From NCBI RefSeq assembly GCF_023498005.1, contig NZ_CP097289.1, positions 6,696,001 through 6,760,000 on the forward strand: a stretch of 64,000 nt of DNA, given 5' to 3'. Below are positions 16,659 through 25,729 of the stretch, one piece after another; within the stretch, counting starts at the first letter, position 1, and every line of letters begins with the position of its first letter. Source of the stretch: Streptomyces durmitorensis. Its GTDB lineage: Bacteria > Actinomycetota > Actinomycetes > Streptomycetales > Streptomycetaceae. Both the position numbers and the translations under genes were made by a program. The notes below the pieces were generated by a model. That model searched no databases. It worked only from the letters and a program-made list of their open reading frames with translations, and was not told the DNA's origin.

Positions 16659-17585
16659 ATGTCTAATACGCAGAGCCGGGAGCCGAAGCCCGTCGCGTCC
16701 GAGCACATACCGCTCAAGGCACGCAAAGTCTCCTTCTCCTGGGAGGACACCCCGCTGCACTGGGTGCCGGGCGACCCCTTCGCCACACACACGATCAACG
16801 TGCTGCACCTGCTTCTCCCAGCGGGCGAACGCTGGTTCGTCCACGTGTACAAGCAGGTCCTGCCGTACATCCGTGACGACCGGCTGCGCGAGGACGTGAT
16901 CGGCTTCATCGGCCAGGAGGCCATGCACGCACAGGCCCACGACGAGGTCCTTCCGCACCTCAAGGAGCAGGGCCTGGACCCCACGCCCTACACCGCCCAG
17001 GTCGACTGGCTCTTCGAGAAGATGCTCGGCGACCGGACGCTGCCGCCCGGCAAGGCCCGCAAGTGGTGGCTGATGGAGCGCGTCGCGATGATCGCCGCCA
17101 TCGAGCACTACACCGCCTTCCTCGGCAACTGGGTCCTGAACGCCGACGAGCTGGACCGCAGGGGCGCCGACCCGACCATGCTCGACCTGCTGCGCTGGCA
17201 CGGCGCGGAGGAGGTCGAGCACCGCTCCGTCGCCTTCGAGCTCTTCATGCACGTCGACGGCAGCTACCGCCGCCGCGCCCGCACCTGGGCCACGGCCTTC
17301 TCCGCCCTGGTCTTCCTCTGGCAGCGCGGCGCGCGCTTCTTCATGGAGAACGACCCGACGCTCATCGGCGGCAAGGCGTCGTTCAAGGACTTCTACCAGG
17401 GCGGCAAGAAGGGCACGCTGCCCACGACCCCGGACATGATCCGCTCCATCCCCCGCTATCTGAGCCGCGCCTACCACCCCTCCCACGAGGGCAGCACCGC
17501 ACAGGCCGTCGCCTACCTCGCCTCGTCCCCCGCCGCCACCGCGGCCGAGGCCGCGACGGAATCGCTGCCGAAGGGAGCGCACTGA
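16659..17585 (+). CDS. Metal-dependent hydrolase-type (di-iron helical) protein
   Basis: The 308-residue product resembles the predicted metal-dependent hydrolase family (PF10118). Glu and His residues are spaced as in ferritin-like di-iron proteins: FIGQEAMHAQAHDEV near residue 86, MIAAIEHYTAFLG near 146, and HGAEEVEHRSVAFELFMHVD near 185. The next gene, one base downstream, encodes an iron-sulfur reductase, so an oxygenase or hydroxylase using reductase electrons is more plausible than hydrolysis. That is inference from context. There is no ribosome site, only a -10-like TACATT just upstream. Confidence 0.8.
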   Translation: MSNTQSREPKPVASEHIPLKARKVSFSWEDTPLHWVPGDPFATHTINVLHLLLPAGERWFVHVYKQVLPYIRDDRLREDVIGFIGQEAMHAQAHDEVLPHLKEQGLDPTPYTAQVDWLFEKMLGDRTLPPGKARKWWLMERVAMIAAIEHYTAFLGNWVLNADELDRRGADPTMLDLLRWHGAEEVEHRSVAFELFMHVDGSYRRRARTWATAFSALVFLWQRGARFFMENDPTLIGGKASFKDFYQGGKKGTLPTTPDMIRSIPRYLSRAYHPSHEGSTAQAVAYLASSPAATAAEAATESLPKGAH

Positions 17586-17586
17586 C

Positions 17587-18657
17587 ATGCCTCGCATCCG
17601 CACCGTCCTGCTCGTCACGGGCGCTGCCCTGCTCGCCAAGCGGGCCATGCGGCGCCGCATCGACGCGTCCCCGCTGTGGCCGCTGCCCGCCCTGGAGGAA
17701 CCGGTCTCGGGCCGCCCGCGCTCGCGCGCCCTTCGGCTGCTCGTCACCCGGCACGAGACGGTCGCCGACGGCGTCGTACAACTGCGCCTGGAGGGCGACC
17801 ACTTGCCCGCCTGGGAGCCTGGCGCCCACCTGGACCTGGTCCTGCCGTCGGGCCTCGTCCGCCAGTACTCACTGTGCGGCGACCCGGAGGACACCTCCTC
17901 GTACACCGTCGCGACCCGTCTGATCGGCGAGGAGCAGGGCGGCCGCGGCGGTTCGCGCGAGGTGCACGAGCAGCTCCAGGAAGGCACGGAGGTCGAGGTG
18001 CGCGGCCCGCGCAACCGCTTCCCGCTGGCCGACGCCGATGCGTACGTCTTCGTGGCGGGCGGCATCGGCATCACGCCGATCCTGCCCATGCTGCGGGCGG
18101 TCGAGGCCAGGGGCCATGAGTGGCGGCTCCTTTACGGGGGACGCTCCCGCGCCTCGATGCCCTTCCTGGAGGACGTGGAGAAGCTGGCGGGCACGACCGC
18201 GGGACGGCTCACGGTCGTCGCGGAGGACGAGGGAGGCCGCCCGGACCTCGCCGCCTTCCTCGCGGACCTGGCGCCCTCCACCGCGGTCCACGTCTGCGGC
18301 CCCGAGGGCCTGATGGAAGCCGTGGCGGCGACGCTGCCCGAGGGCGCCGACCTCCACCTGGAGCGCTTCACGCCCCACACCTCCGTGGACGGCAACGCCT
18401 CCTTCGAGGTGGAACTGCGCCGCAGCGGACGGACCCTCTCCGTGGCCGCCGACACCACGGTCCTGTCCGCGGTGCGCGCCGAGCTGCCCAACACCGCGTA
18501 CTCCTGCGAGCAGGGATTCTGCGGGACCTGCCAACAGCGGGTTCTGGAAGGGGAGATCGACCACCGGGACGAACTGCTCACGGACGCCGAGCGCGCCGAC
18601 TCGATGCTGATCTGTGTGTCGAGGGCGAGCGGCGGGCGAATCGTCCTCGACATGTGA
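17587..18657 (+). CDS. PDR/VanB-type flavin and 2Fe-2S reductase
   Basis: The 356-residue product has a flavin-binding beta-barrel (VQLRLEGDHLPAWEPGAHLD; RQYSLCGDPED with the RxYS flavin motif), an NAD-binding domain (VFVAGGIGITPILPMLRAV; VHVCGPEGLMEAV), and a C-terminal plant-type ferredoxin domain whose cluster ligands are in YSCEQGFCGTCQ (C-x4-C-x2-C) with the last Cys in MLICVSR. It moves electrons from NAD(P)H through flavin and the 2Fe-2S centre to a partner, very likely the di-iron protein encoded just upstream (stop and start one base apart). A basic, weakly hydrophobic N-terminus precedes the barrel. Confidence 0.92.
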   Translation: MPRIRTVLLVTGAALLAKRAMRRRIDASPLWPLPALEEPVSGRPRSRALRLLVTRHETVADGVVQLRLEGDHLPAWEPGAHLDLVLPSGLVRQYSLCGDPEDTSSYTVATRLIGEEQGGRGGSREVHEQLQEGTEVEVRGPRNRFPLADADAYVFVAGGIGITPILPMLRAVEARGHEWRLLYGGRSRASMPFLEDVEKLAGTTAGRLTVVAEDEGGRPDLAAFLADLAPSTAVHVCGPEGLMEAVAATLPEGADLHLERFTPHTSVDGNASFEVELRRSGRTLSVAADTTVLSAVRAELPNTAYSCEQGFCGTCQQRVLEGEIDHRDELLTDAERADSMLICVSRASGGRIVLDM

Positions 18658-18700
18658 GACATGTGGCGAGAGATGTGAACAGTTCGGGCGGACCGACCCC

Positions 18701-18728
18701 TTGGGCGGCCGGATCTGCTCGGTAAGGT
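18701..18728 (+). promoter_or_regulatory. Leaderless promoter of the TetR gene
   Basis: TTGGGC (18701-18706) and TAAGGT (18723-18728) are 16 bases apart. The -10 ends six bases before ATG 18735, so the transcript should start at or next to the start codon. Confidence 0.55.
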
Positions 18729-18734
18729 GTTCGC

Positions 18735-19439
18735 ATGACTACCGGGGTGCGCCGCAGAATGGGTGTCGAAGAGCGGCGGCAGCAGTTGATCGGGGTCGCG
18801 CTCGACCTGTTCAGCCACCGCTCGCCCGACGACGTGTCCATCGACGAGATAGCGGCGGCCGCGGGCATCTCGCGACCGCTGGTCTACCACTACTTCCCGG
18901 GCAAACTCAGCCTGTACGAAGCGGCGTTGCAGCGGGCGGCCGACGATCTGGCCGACCGCTTCGTGGAACCGATGGAAGGCCCCCTCGGGGTTCGCCTGCT
19001 GCGCGTGATGGGCCGCTTCCTGGACTTCGTGGACGGCCACGGCCCCGGCTTCTCCGCGCTGATGCGCGGCGGCCCCGCCGTCGGCTCGTCCACCACCAAC
19101 GCGATGATCGACTCCGTGCGGCAGGCGGCGTACATCCAGATCCTCGCGCACCTGGGCATCACCGACCCGCCCGCCAGGCTCGAACTGGTGGTCCGCTCCT
19201 GGATCTCGCTCGCCGAGTCCACCGCGCTCATCTGGCTCGACGGCCGCCGCATCCCGCGCGCCGAACTCGAACTGCAGCTGGTGCACGACTTCGCGGCGCT
19301 CGCCGCGGTGAGCGCCGCGTACGACGAGGAGATGGCGGGGATCCTGCGCCGCATCCTCGCCGAGGAGCCGCCGGAAGGCCCGTTCACCGAGCTGATCACC
19401 CGCCTGATCGGCCTTGTCCCGCAGGAGCAGAGCAGTTGA
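18735..19439 (+). CDS. TetR-family transcriptional regulator
   Basis: The 234-residue product has the TetR helix-turn-helix at residues 30-60 (DDVSIDEIAAAAGISRPLVY, then HYFPGK) and an all-helical ligand domain. It follows the hydrolase-reductase pair by 77 bp on the same strand and is translationally linked to the GNAT gene, whose TTG start overlaps its TGA. The family resembles regulators of fatty-acid or alkane-type genes, and control of the preceding oxygenase-like pair is the simplest reading. It has its own leaderless promoter. Confidence 0.88.
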   Translation: MTTGVRRRMGVEERRQQLIGVALDLFSHRSPDDVSIDEIAAAAGISRPLVYHYFPGKLSLYEAALQRAADDLADRFVEPMEGPLGVRLLRVMGRFLDFVDGHGPGFSALMRGGPAVGSSTTNAMIDSVRQAAYIQILAHLGITDPPARLELVVRSWISLAESTALIWLDGRRIPRAELELQLVHDFAALAAVSAAYDEEMAGILRRILAEEPPEGPFTELITRLIGLVPQEQSS

Positions 19440-19954
19440 CCCACCGCCTGGCCGGCGAAGAGGACATCCCCACCCTCGTCGCCCTCTACGACGGCGCCGC
19501 GCACTGGATGCGGGACCGGGGGATCGAGCAGTGGAAGCCGGGCGAGAAGGGCCCGGAGCACTTCCGCGGGCGCATCGCCTCGGACGAGGTCTGGCTCGCC
19601 TACGACGGCGAGATGGTCACCGGGGCGTACGAGGTGTGGTGGTCGGACGAGCCCGCCTGGGGCGAACAGCCGCCCGTCGCGGGCTATGTGCACCGCCTGA
19701 TGACGCGACGCGGCGCCCCGGCGGGAACGGGCCGCGCGATGCTGGCGCGCGCGGAACGGCGCATCGCGGAGGCGGGCCGTGACCGCTGCCGCCTGGACTG
19801 CGTGTCGTCCAACCCGCGGCTGCGGGAGTACTACGAGGCGGCGGGCTACACGGTGGTGGGGGAGCTGCCGGGGAAGGTGGCGGCGGACGGGAGCACGTAC
19901 GGCGTGACCCTCCTGGAGAAGGACCTGCGCGCCTCGGTCCCGTCCGACGCCTGA
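19436..19954 (+). CDS. GNAT-family acetyltransferase
   Basis: The 172-residue product starts at TTG 19436, whose last two bases are the first two of the TGA of the TetR gene. AGGAGC lies 9 bases upstream. It has the GNAT core: VAGYVHRLMTRRGAPAGTGR with the acetyl-CoA pyrophosphate loop, then RCRLDCVSSNPRLREYYEAA and GYTVVGE. Acceptor unknown. Overlap with the regulator indicates translational coupling. Confidence 0.85.
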   Translation: MTHRLAGEEDIPTLVALYDGAAHWMRDRGIEQWKPGEKGPEHFRGRIASDEVWLAYDGEMVTGAYEVWWSDEPAWGEQPPVAGYVHRLMTRRGAPAGTGRAMLARAERRIAEAGRDRCRLDCVSSNPRLREYYEAAGYTVVGELPGKVAADGSTYGVTLLEKDLRASVPSDA

Positions 19955-19972
19955 CGCTTGACGTCTGGCGCC

Positions 19973-21889
19973 TCAACGCAGCGTCGACACCTTCGTGCCG
20001 TCCGCGAGCCGTCCCGTGAGCCCCGCGCGGGCGCCCCGCTCCAGGGGCGCGGCCAGGGTGTTGCCGCGGGTCAAAGCCCCTCCGGCGGCCTTGACCGAGA
20101 CGACGTCCCTGCTGCCTGCTCCCAGCAGGTACCAGTTCCCGCCGCGGGACTTCCACCGCACTCCCGCGAGCACCGAAGGCTCCCGCGCCCCGCACGCCGC
20201 CGAGTCCTCGGCCTTCGCCGCGACGGCCGCCGCGCCCGACGCCTGGAACTGCGCGAGGGCCCGGCCCCCTTCGCCACGCCAGGTGTCGGCCCGGGTGCAG
20301 AGCCAGGCCGCCGAGCCGTTGGCCTCGGGCAGCGCCTGACGCGCGTACTGCCAGGAGTTCACGGACCGCACGCCGTTCGAGCGCGCGGCGGCGAGCGAGC
20401 AGGCGGTCGACGACCAGTCCACGGCCGACGCCTCGCGCGGGGCCTGCGGGCGGCCCGCGGTCAGATGGGCGGGGACGAGTTCGCCGAGGTCGGTGGAGAG
20501 GCGGTTCGTGCCCGTGTCGTCCCGCAGCTGGAGGGCGTTCCAGGACGTGCACTTGCTGGCCTGCGCCGGGCTGGCGAAGGGCCCGGTCACGCCCTCGCCG
20601 TCCCGCTCGAGGGGGGTGGCGCTCGCGCCCGGCTTCAGCAGGTCGCGTACGCCGACACCGCCCACCCAGGGCGCGGTCAAATACCGCACGTTGCCGTCGA
20701 CTCGGTTCAGGACCACGGCTCCCGCCTCGGTGCTGGTCGCGCCGTCCACGCGGGCGAAGTCGAGCGCGGCTCCGCTGGTGCCGTCCTTCGGCTCTGCGTA
20801 CCGCACGATGCGCAGGCCGTCGTAGAGGAGCACGACGCGGGCCGCGTCGACCTCGCCGGCGAAGAGGAGCTGCGCGGGCCCGGGAGGTGCGCCGGCCGCC
20901 GTGCCGGGCGTGGCGGAGACCTGCACCGACTCGCCGGGCCTCGCCCAGACGGCCAGGGCCCGCCGCAGCAGGGCCTCGTCGCCGGTGAGCGCGCCCCTGG
21001 CTGGCCACACGGAGAAGTCCGCCCGCGCGGAACGCTTCCACGCGCCGGCGGCGACCTTCGTCAGCTGCCCCGGGTCGAGCGCGGCCTGCCCGGCCGGATT
21101 CTTCGCGTACGGGGGCGCGGCGGCGCCGTCGGGCCCCCACCCGTCGCCCGGAAGTCCCAGCAGGGCCCCGCAGACCAGGGCCGCCGCGAGCGCGACGCCC
21201 GCGGCCTTCATGTGCTGCCTGCGGCGCATCAGATCGGTGGGCCGCGCCTGAAGGGAACAGGGGTCGAACTCGGGGGACTTGAGCAGGTCGTACGCCGCTT
21301 CCACGCCGTCGGCCTCGGCCAGCGCGGCGGCCGGCTCGTCGACTCCGGCGGCGTCGAGCACCTTGCGGACGTCGCCGTCGGGGAGCCGTTCGAGACCCCG
21401 CAGCACATACGCGGCCCGCGCGGCGCCCGACAGGGCCGAGAGCCGCTGGTCCAGGGCGAGTTCGTCGGCGCCGCCCGACCGCGGGAAGAGCCGAAGACCC
21501 CATACCTGCGGAAGGAGCGGCGGCAACTGCGCGCGCTTGGGCCAGGCCTTGCGCCGCAGGGGGAGCCCGGCGTCAAGCGCGGTACGGACGACGCGCAGCC
21601 GTACGTACGCGTACCCGGGGTCGCCACCCCGCCCGTCCCCCGAGCGCTGTACCGGAATGTCCTCCGCGTCGTCCGGCCTGCGGCTGCGGGGCAGCGCGCG
21701 CTGGGTCAGCGCGTGGGCGGTCAGGACCCGCCGGTTGCGCCCGAGGCTGGGCGGAAGGATCAGGTACGCGAGCCGCACCAGGCGCGGGTAGTGCTCGACG
21801 AGGGCGGCCTCGGCCTGCTCGACATCGACGACGCCGGAGAGATCCTGGGACGGGGCGGGGGACTTCACATTCGACGACACGTTCAGCAA
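19973..21889 (-). CDS. Membrane-anchored protein with sigma-factor-like N-terminus
   Basis: The 638-residue product joins three parts. Residues 25-110 resemble sigma region 2 loosely (VEHYPRLVRLAYLIL), and residues 148-182 resemble the region 4 helix-turn-helix (LSALSGAARAAYVLRGLERL, then PDGDVRKVL). One membrane helix lies at about 228-247, after an RRRQHMK basic stretch. Residues 250-638 form a large exported domain with paired cysteines. The order predicts a cytoplasmic sigma-like head and an outside sensor. I know of no described function. It could be a membrane-held transcription factor, or only a remnant fold used for binding. It lies 21 bp downstream of the TPR gene on the same strand. 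Confidence 0.75.
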   Translation of the reverse strand: MLNVSSNVKSPAPSQDLSGVVDVEQAEAALVEHYPRLVRLAYLILPPSLGRNRRVLTAHALTQRALPRSRRPDDAEDIPVQRSGDGRGGDPGYAYVRLRVVRTALDAGLPLRRKAWPKRAQLPPLLPQVWGLRLFPRSGGADELALDQRLSALSGAARAAYVLRGLERLPDGDVRKVLDAAGVDEPAAALAEADGVEAAYDLLKSPEFDPCSLQARPTDLMRRRQHMKAAGVALAAALVCGALLGLPGDGWGPDGAAAPPYAKNPAGQAALDPGQLTKVAAGAWKRSARADFSVWPARGALTGDEALLRRALAVWARPGESVQVSATPGTAAGAPPGPAQLLFAGEVDAARVVLLYDGLRIVRYAEPKDGTSGAALDFARVDGATSTEAGAVVLNRVDGNVRYLTAPWVGGVGVRDLLKPGASATPLERDGEGVTGPFASPAQASKCTSWNALQLRDDTGTNRLSTDLGELVPAHLTAGRPQAPREASAVDWSSTACSLAAARSNGVRSVNSWQYARQALPEANGSAAWLCTRADTWRGEGGRALAQFQASGAAAVAAKAEDSAACGAREPSVLAGVRWKSRGGNWYLLGAGSRDVVSVKAAGGALTRGNTLAAPLERGARAGLTGRLADGTKVSTLR

Positions 21890-21910
21890 AACGAGCGAAT
21901 CGTCAGTTGG

Positions 21911-22405
21911 TCACCTCTCGGTGAGCTCTCGCGCATAGTTGCCCATGGACCTCTGATACCGGGGGAGATGGGGCGCGAGGGCGCCGAGCACGAGCGCGAG
22001 GCCTTCGCGCTCGCGGCCAAGACTGGCGAGACAGAGGGCGAGCGTGGCCCGCACGGCGTCGTCCAACTCGTCGCTGGGGCCGTCCAATTCAGCAGTGAGC
22101 AGCGCGACGCCCTCCTCCGGCTGCCCGATGTTCCGCAGCGAACTGGAGAGTTGGATGAGGGTGCGCCGCCGTCGATACCCGTCGATCCCGCGCTCCAGGG
22201 CCTCCCGGTACAGGGGTACGGCACGGTCGGAGTGACCGGTGGAATCGAAGGCACAGGCCCGCTCGAAGGGGGCGACGGGACTCCCCTCGGGCAACTCGTC
22301 CACCAGGGCGTCGATGACGCCCCGGAACTCCCCGGCGCGGTCCTCCCCGTACTCGTCGAATGCGCCCCACGCCACGTCCAGCCGCTTCTCCCACGCCATA
22401 TCCAT
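21911..22405 (-). CDS. Tetratricopeptide-repeat protein (TPR_5 type)
   Basis: The 164-residue product, taken from ATG 22405, is helical with TPR character: WEKRLDVAWGAFDEY, then ALVDELPEGSPVAPFERACA, FDSTGHSDRAVPLYREAL, RRRTLIQLSSSLRNIGQPEE. The last strings are typical of the short TPR_5 proteins of actinobacteria, whose partners are mostly unknown. It precedes the sigma-like membrane protein by 21 bp on the same strand and may act with it. A longer open frame to 22465 exists but its start region is poor. Confidence 0.8.
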   Translation of the reverse strand: MDMAWEKRLDVAWGAFDEYGEDRAGEFRGVIDALVDELPEGSPVAPFERACAFDSTGHSDRAVPLYREALERGIDGYRRRRTLIQLSSSLRNIGQPEEGVALLTAELDGPSDELDDAVRATLALCLASLGREREGLALVLGALAPHLPRYQRSMGNYARELTER

Positions 22406-22492
22406 GGCCACACTTTCGCATGACGTGACGGGTGCCGCGGGGAATTGTGCTGCCCCCCCCGGCACCCCGAGCCGCGTCCGCGTCCGTGTACC

Positions 22493-25400
22493 TCAGTCGA
22501 TTCCCCACTCACTGAATTCCACGGTCCCCCGCCCTCCGTCGCCCCCATTGGTCGCACTCATGAACAGCCCCACATCCTGCGCCGCCGCGGCCCCCGGCAC
22601 CTCCACACTCGCCACCACCCGCCAACTGGCCCCGCCGTCGGTCGAGCACGACCCCGTCATGACGGCACCCTCCCGTCCGAGGCGCAGCAGCACCGGCGCC
22701 TTGATCCCCGTGATGCGCTTGTACGTGTCCAGCGTTCCGTCGCCGTTCGTGTCGTACGACAGGACCACCCCGTTCGCCGGCGTGACCGCCAGGTCGACGA
22801 AGCCCGGTGAACCCGCCACCCCCATCGCGTTGCGCGCGATCAGGCCCGCTCTGGCCCAAGGGCCCGTCACCGCCTGGGAGTCGACCCGGACCGTCACCGT
22901 GACCCCGTCCCGCAGCGCACCCTCCCGGTACAGCGTTGCGAACTCCGTCGTGCCCTTCCACAGGTCCGCGCCCGCGCCGTTGATCGCGTAGCGGCCGTCC
23001 AGCTCGCCGAACACCGCCGCGTTGTTCGTGAACTTCCGCCAGCTCGGCCCCACCGGGCCCGCCTCGAACAGCACGCCCTCGTGGACGGCGCGGACCCGCC
23101 GCTCGCCCTCGGGCCCGTACCGCACCTCGATCTCGTACGGAAGCGGCCGCAGCGGACGGTCCAGAGGCGTGTCCGGTGCGCTCGCGCGCCACGCCACCTT
23201 GCCCGACCCCGCCGGAGCCACCCGCGGCAGCGACACCGGGCCCGACGGCTCCGCGTCGATCCCGCTCAGCCGGAAGTCGACACGGCCCGTGGCCCGCAGC
23301 CCGTTGACGTTGCGGAAGACCGCCTCGACGCGTGCACTCCCGCCGGGCGGAAGCGACGGCGGGTCGGCCACGACCTCCAGCGACCCCTGGTAGGGCGCCC
23401 GCGCCAGCACGTCCCTCACCCGTGAAGCCGTCCGGTACGCGTCGCCGAGGCCCCGCAGCGGATAGTCCTTGCGCTCCCGGGTCCACGGCTCCTCCACCGC
23501 GAACCAGTCCACATCGCGGGGCTCGCGCCCGGCGTCCAGCGCGTCCGCCAGTTCGTCGAGCCACTTCTGCCACCGGGGGACGTAGAAGTCGGCCATCAGT
23601 CCGGCCCATTCACGGTTCCCGTACTCGTGCAGCTTTCCGCCCTCGGACGTCGCCCGGTCGCCCCACACCGTGATCAGCACCTTGGCGGTCCGCTCGAACT
23701 CCGCACGCTCCGCGTCAGTCGTGCCCATCCGGCGCGCGGACTCCACCCAAGGGCCAAGGAGGAACGCCGGGTTCGTGCCCACCAGCTCGTCCGACAGGCG
23801 CATCAGGCGCAGCCACAGCGTCGACAGTGTCCGGAACGTGGCCGCGTCCTTCCGGCCGTACGCGGCCCGCAGCTGCGGCAGCAACTGCCGGCTCCGGTGC
23901 GCGAGGGCCTGCCGTGCCACGTCCACCACGTCGTACCGGTACGCGGCGCTGCCCCGCAGCGCGCCACGGACCCCGAGCAGACCGGTGAGCGCCGCGTCGA
24001 AGCGGCCGGGGTCGTACGTCAGGGCACGCGGCGCGTACTCGGCGGCGCGGTTCGCCGCCAGGTCGGGGCGGGCCGCGAACAGCGAGTCGTGCGGGTCGCT
24101 CCGCTCGACGGCGGTGTGCCGGTAGGCGGTGTCGTGCAGCGCCCGCCAGGCGCGCCCGGCGTCGGCGTCACGCCCTCCGTAGCGGAAGCCCGCGTAGCCG
24201 TCGAACCAGGACCGGAGGTCCAACTTCTTCTCCGACCAGGCCAGTTCGGAGAAGAGCTCGAAGGCGGCCGGATCCCGGTCCGTCGCCTCCGGCATGAAGG
24301 CCGTCCCCGCGAGCGCGCTGCCGCTCTTGTCGCGCCACGCGAAGAACTTCTCGTTCCAGATGTGGGCGCGGGCACCGATGGTCGTACGGCCGCCGAAGTT
24401 CGGGATGGTGCCGAACGCGTACGGCGTGCCGCCCCAGTCCTTCTCGCGGTCGGTGACGCTCGTGAACCGGTCGGAGACCCCGTCCACGATCAGCATGCGC
24501 CGCCGGTCGATCGCGTCGAGCAGGGCAGGCAGCGGATTGGTCTCCCAGCCCAGGATCACCCAGGTCGCACCGGGGCGCGCCTTCCGCAGGGCCGCCTCCA
24601 CGCCGCGCGCCGCGTCCGGCACCGGGACGTCCCCCGCGGTGCCGCCCTCGTGCAGCAGGTCCATCTTGAAGTTCTCTGCGGCTCCGAAGAGCTGCTCCTG
24701 GTGCCGGTAGAAGGAAGCGGCGACCTTCCCGAAGGACGCGGTCCTGGGGTCCAGCCAGTCGGGCCGCTTGAAACCGTGCCAGGTGCCCTGCGGCACCACC
24801 CGCGCGTCCCCGCCGTTGCGTGCCACGAATCCGTCCGGGACGTGCCCGTAGTAACCCGGGAGCACCGGCGCCATCCCCAGCGAACGCAGCCGGTCCACGA
24901 TCCTGCGCCCCAACTCGGCGCGCTTGTCGATCAGTTCGGCCGACAGTGGGCCCCCGTACCCGGACAGGTTCTGCAGCAGCCACCACGCCTGGTGCGACGG
25001 CGCGGGCAGCCACGCGCGCGCCTCGGCGTCGCTGTAGCCGAAGTCCTGGAGAACCCGGTGGTAGACGGCCTCCGACCCCGCGATCACCAGGACTTCGTTG
25101 CAGCCGTGCAGCGCGAGCACGTCGATCATGCGCTCCCAGTACGCCCAGTCGGCGTGCGGCGCGGTGTACCCGTCGTTCGTGTCGTTCAGGGCGAACCGGT
25201 GCGCAAGCGCGGTGAACCGCTCCAGCGGGCGTGACGGCGCGGGCAGCTTGCGCGGCAGGTCCAACTGGTCGCCGTTCCAGGCGATGTGGGCCCCGCAGAC
25301 GTACTTCAGATACCAGTGGACCCCGGTGAGCAGCACGGCGGGCGTCGTGCCGGACACATCGACGCGCCCCGTCGTGCCCGAAACCCGGAACCGGTCCGTT

Positions 25401-25618
25401 CCGCCCTTCGCGGGGACGAGTCTGAGACGGAACTGTTCCGCGTGATGCGGCAGGAGTCTGTTGAGTGCTGAGCGCGCGGAATCCGTATCGAGGGCGAAGG
25501 CGGGGCCCTTGACGGGCCCTTCGGCGGCGTGGGCCGGAACCGCCACCCCGCCGACGGCGGCACCGAGGCCGATGGCCCCGGCTGTGCCGAGCACGGAACG
25601 TCGGGACGGATCGGTCAT
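22493..25618 (-). CDS. Secreted GH89 alpha-N-acetylglucosaminidase
   Basis: The 1041-residue product starts at ATG 25618 with AGGGGG seven bases upstream. A twin-arginine signal (SRRSVLGTAGAIG) predicts folded export. The N-terminal and catalytic domains match NAGLU: LTGVHWYLKYVCGAHIAWNG, ALNDTNDGYTAPHADWAYWE, MIDVLALHGCNEVLVIAG, LPGYYGHVP, and the WVILGWETNP segment. The C-terminal 200 residues form a beta-rich domain suited to carbohydrate binding. The enzyme should remove terminal alpha-GlcNAc from glycans such as mucin or heparan-type chains outside the cell. Confidence 0.92.
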   Translation of the reverse strand: MTDPSRRSVLGTAGAIGLGAAVGGVAVPAHAAEGPVKGPAFALDTDSARSALNRLLPHHAEQFRLRLVPAKGGTDRFRVSGTTGRVDVSGTTPAVLLTGVHWYLKYVCGAHIAWNGDQLDLPRKLPAPSRPLERFTALAHRFALNDTNDGYTAPHADWAYWERMIDVLALHGCNEVLVIAGSEAVYHRVLQDFGYSDAEARAWLPAPSHQAWWLLQNLSGYGGPLSAELIDKRAELGRRIVDRLRSLGMAPVLPGYYGHVPDGFVARNGGDARVVPQGTWHGFKRPDWLDPRTASFGKVAASFYRHQEQLFGAAENFKMDLLHEGGTAGDVPVPDAARGVEAALRKARPGATWVILGWETNPLPALLDAIDRRRMLIVDGVSDRFTSVTDREKDWGGTPYAFGTIPNFGGRTTIGARAHIWNEKFFAWRDKSGSALAGTAFMPEATDRDPAAFELFSELAWSEKKLDLRSWFDGYAGFRYGGRDADAGRAWRALHDTAYRHTAVERSDPHDSLFAARPDLAANRAAEYAPRALTYDPGRFDAALTGLLGVRGALRGSAAYRYDVVDVARQALAHRSRQLLPQLRAAYGRKDAATFRTLSTLWLRLMRLSDELVGTNPAFLLGPWVESARRMGTTDAERAEFERTAKVLITVWGDRATSEGGKLHEYGNREWAGLMADFYVPRWQKWLDELADALDAGREPRDVDWFAVEEPWTRERKDYPLRGLGDAYRTASRVRDVLARAPYQGSLEVVADPPSLPPGGSARVEAVFRNVNGLRATGRVDFRLSGIDAEPSGPVSLPRVAPAGSGKVAWRASAPDTPLDRPLRPLPYEIEVRYGPEGERRVRAVHEGVLFEAGPVGPSWRKFTNNAAVFGELDGRYAINGAGADLWKGTTEFATLYREGALRDGVTVTVRVDSQAVTGPWARAGLIARNAMGVAGSPGFVDLAVTPANGVVLSYDTNGDGTLDTYKRITGIKAPVLLRLGREGAVMTGSCSTDGGASWRVVASVEVPGAAAAQDVGLFMSATNGGDGGRGTVEFSEWGID

Positions 25619-25729
25619 GTGTACCCCCTGGGTCGAATGGTGCGGCGCACGGTATCCGTGCCGCGTCCTGCGCTCAACGGTGCATACGGACATGGCGAGT
25701 TCACCTCGCCTGAAGGGACTGGTGGGACG

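Noticed and set aside
14418..18089. 1223-residue minus-strand frame
   Set aside because: It overlaps three well-supported plus-strand genes and has no domains, so it is an antisense shadow.
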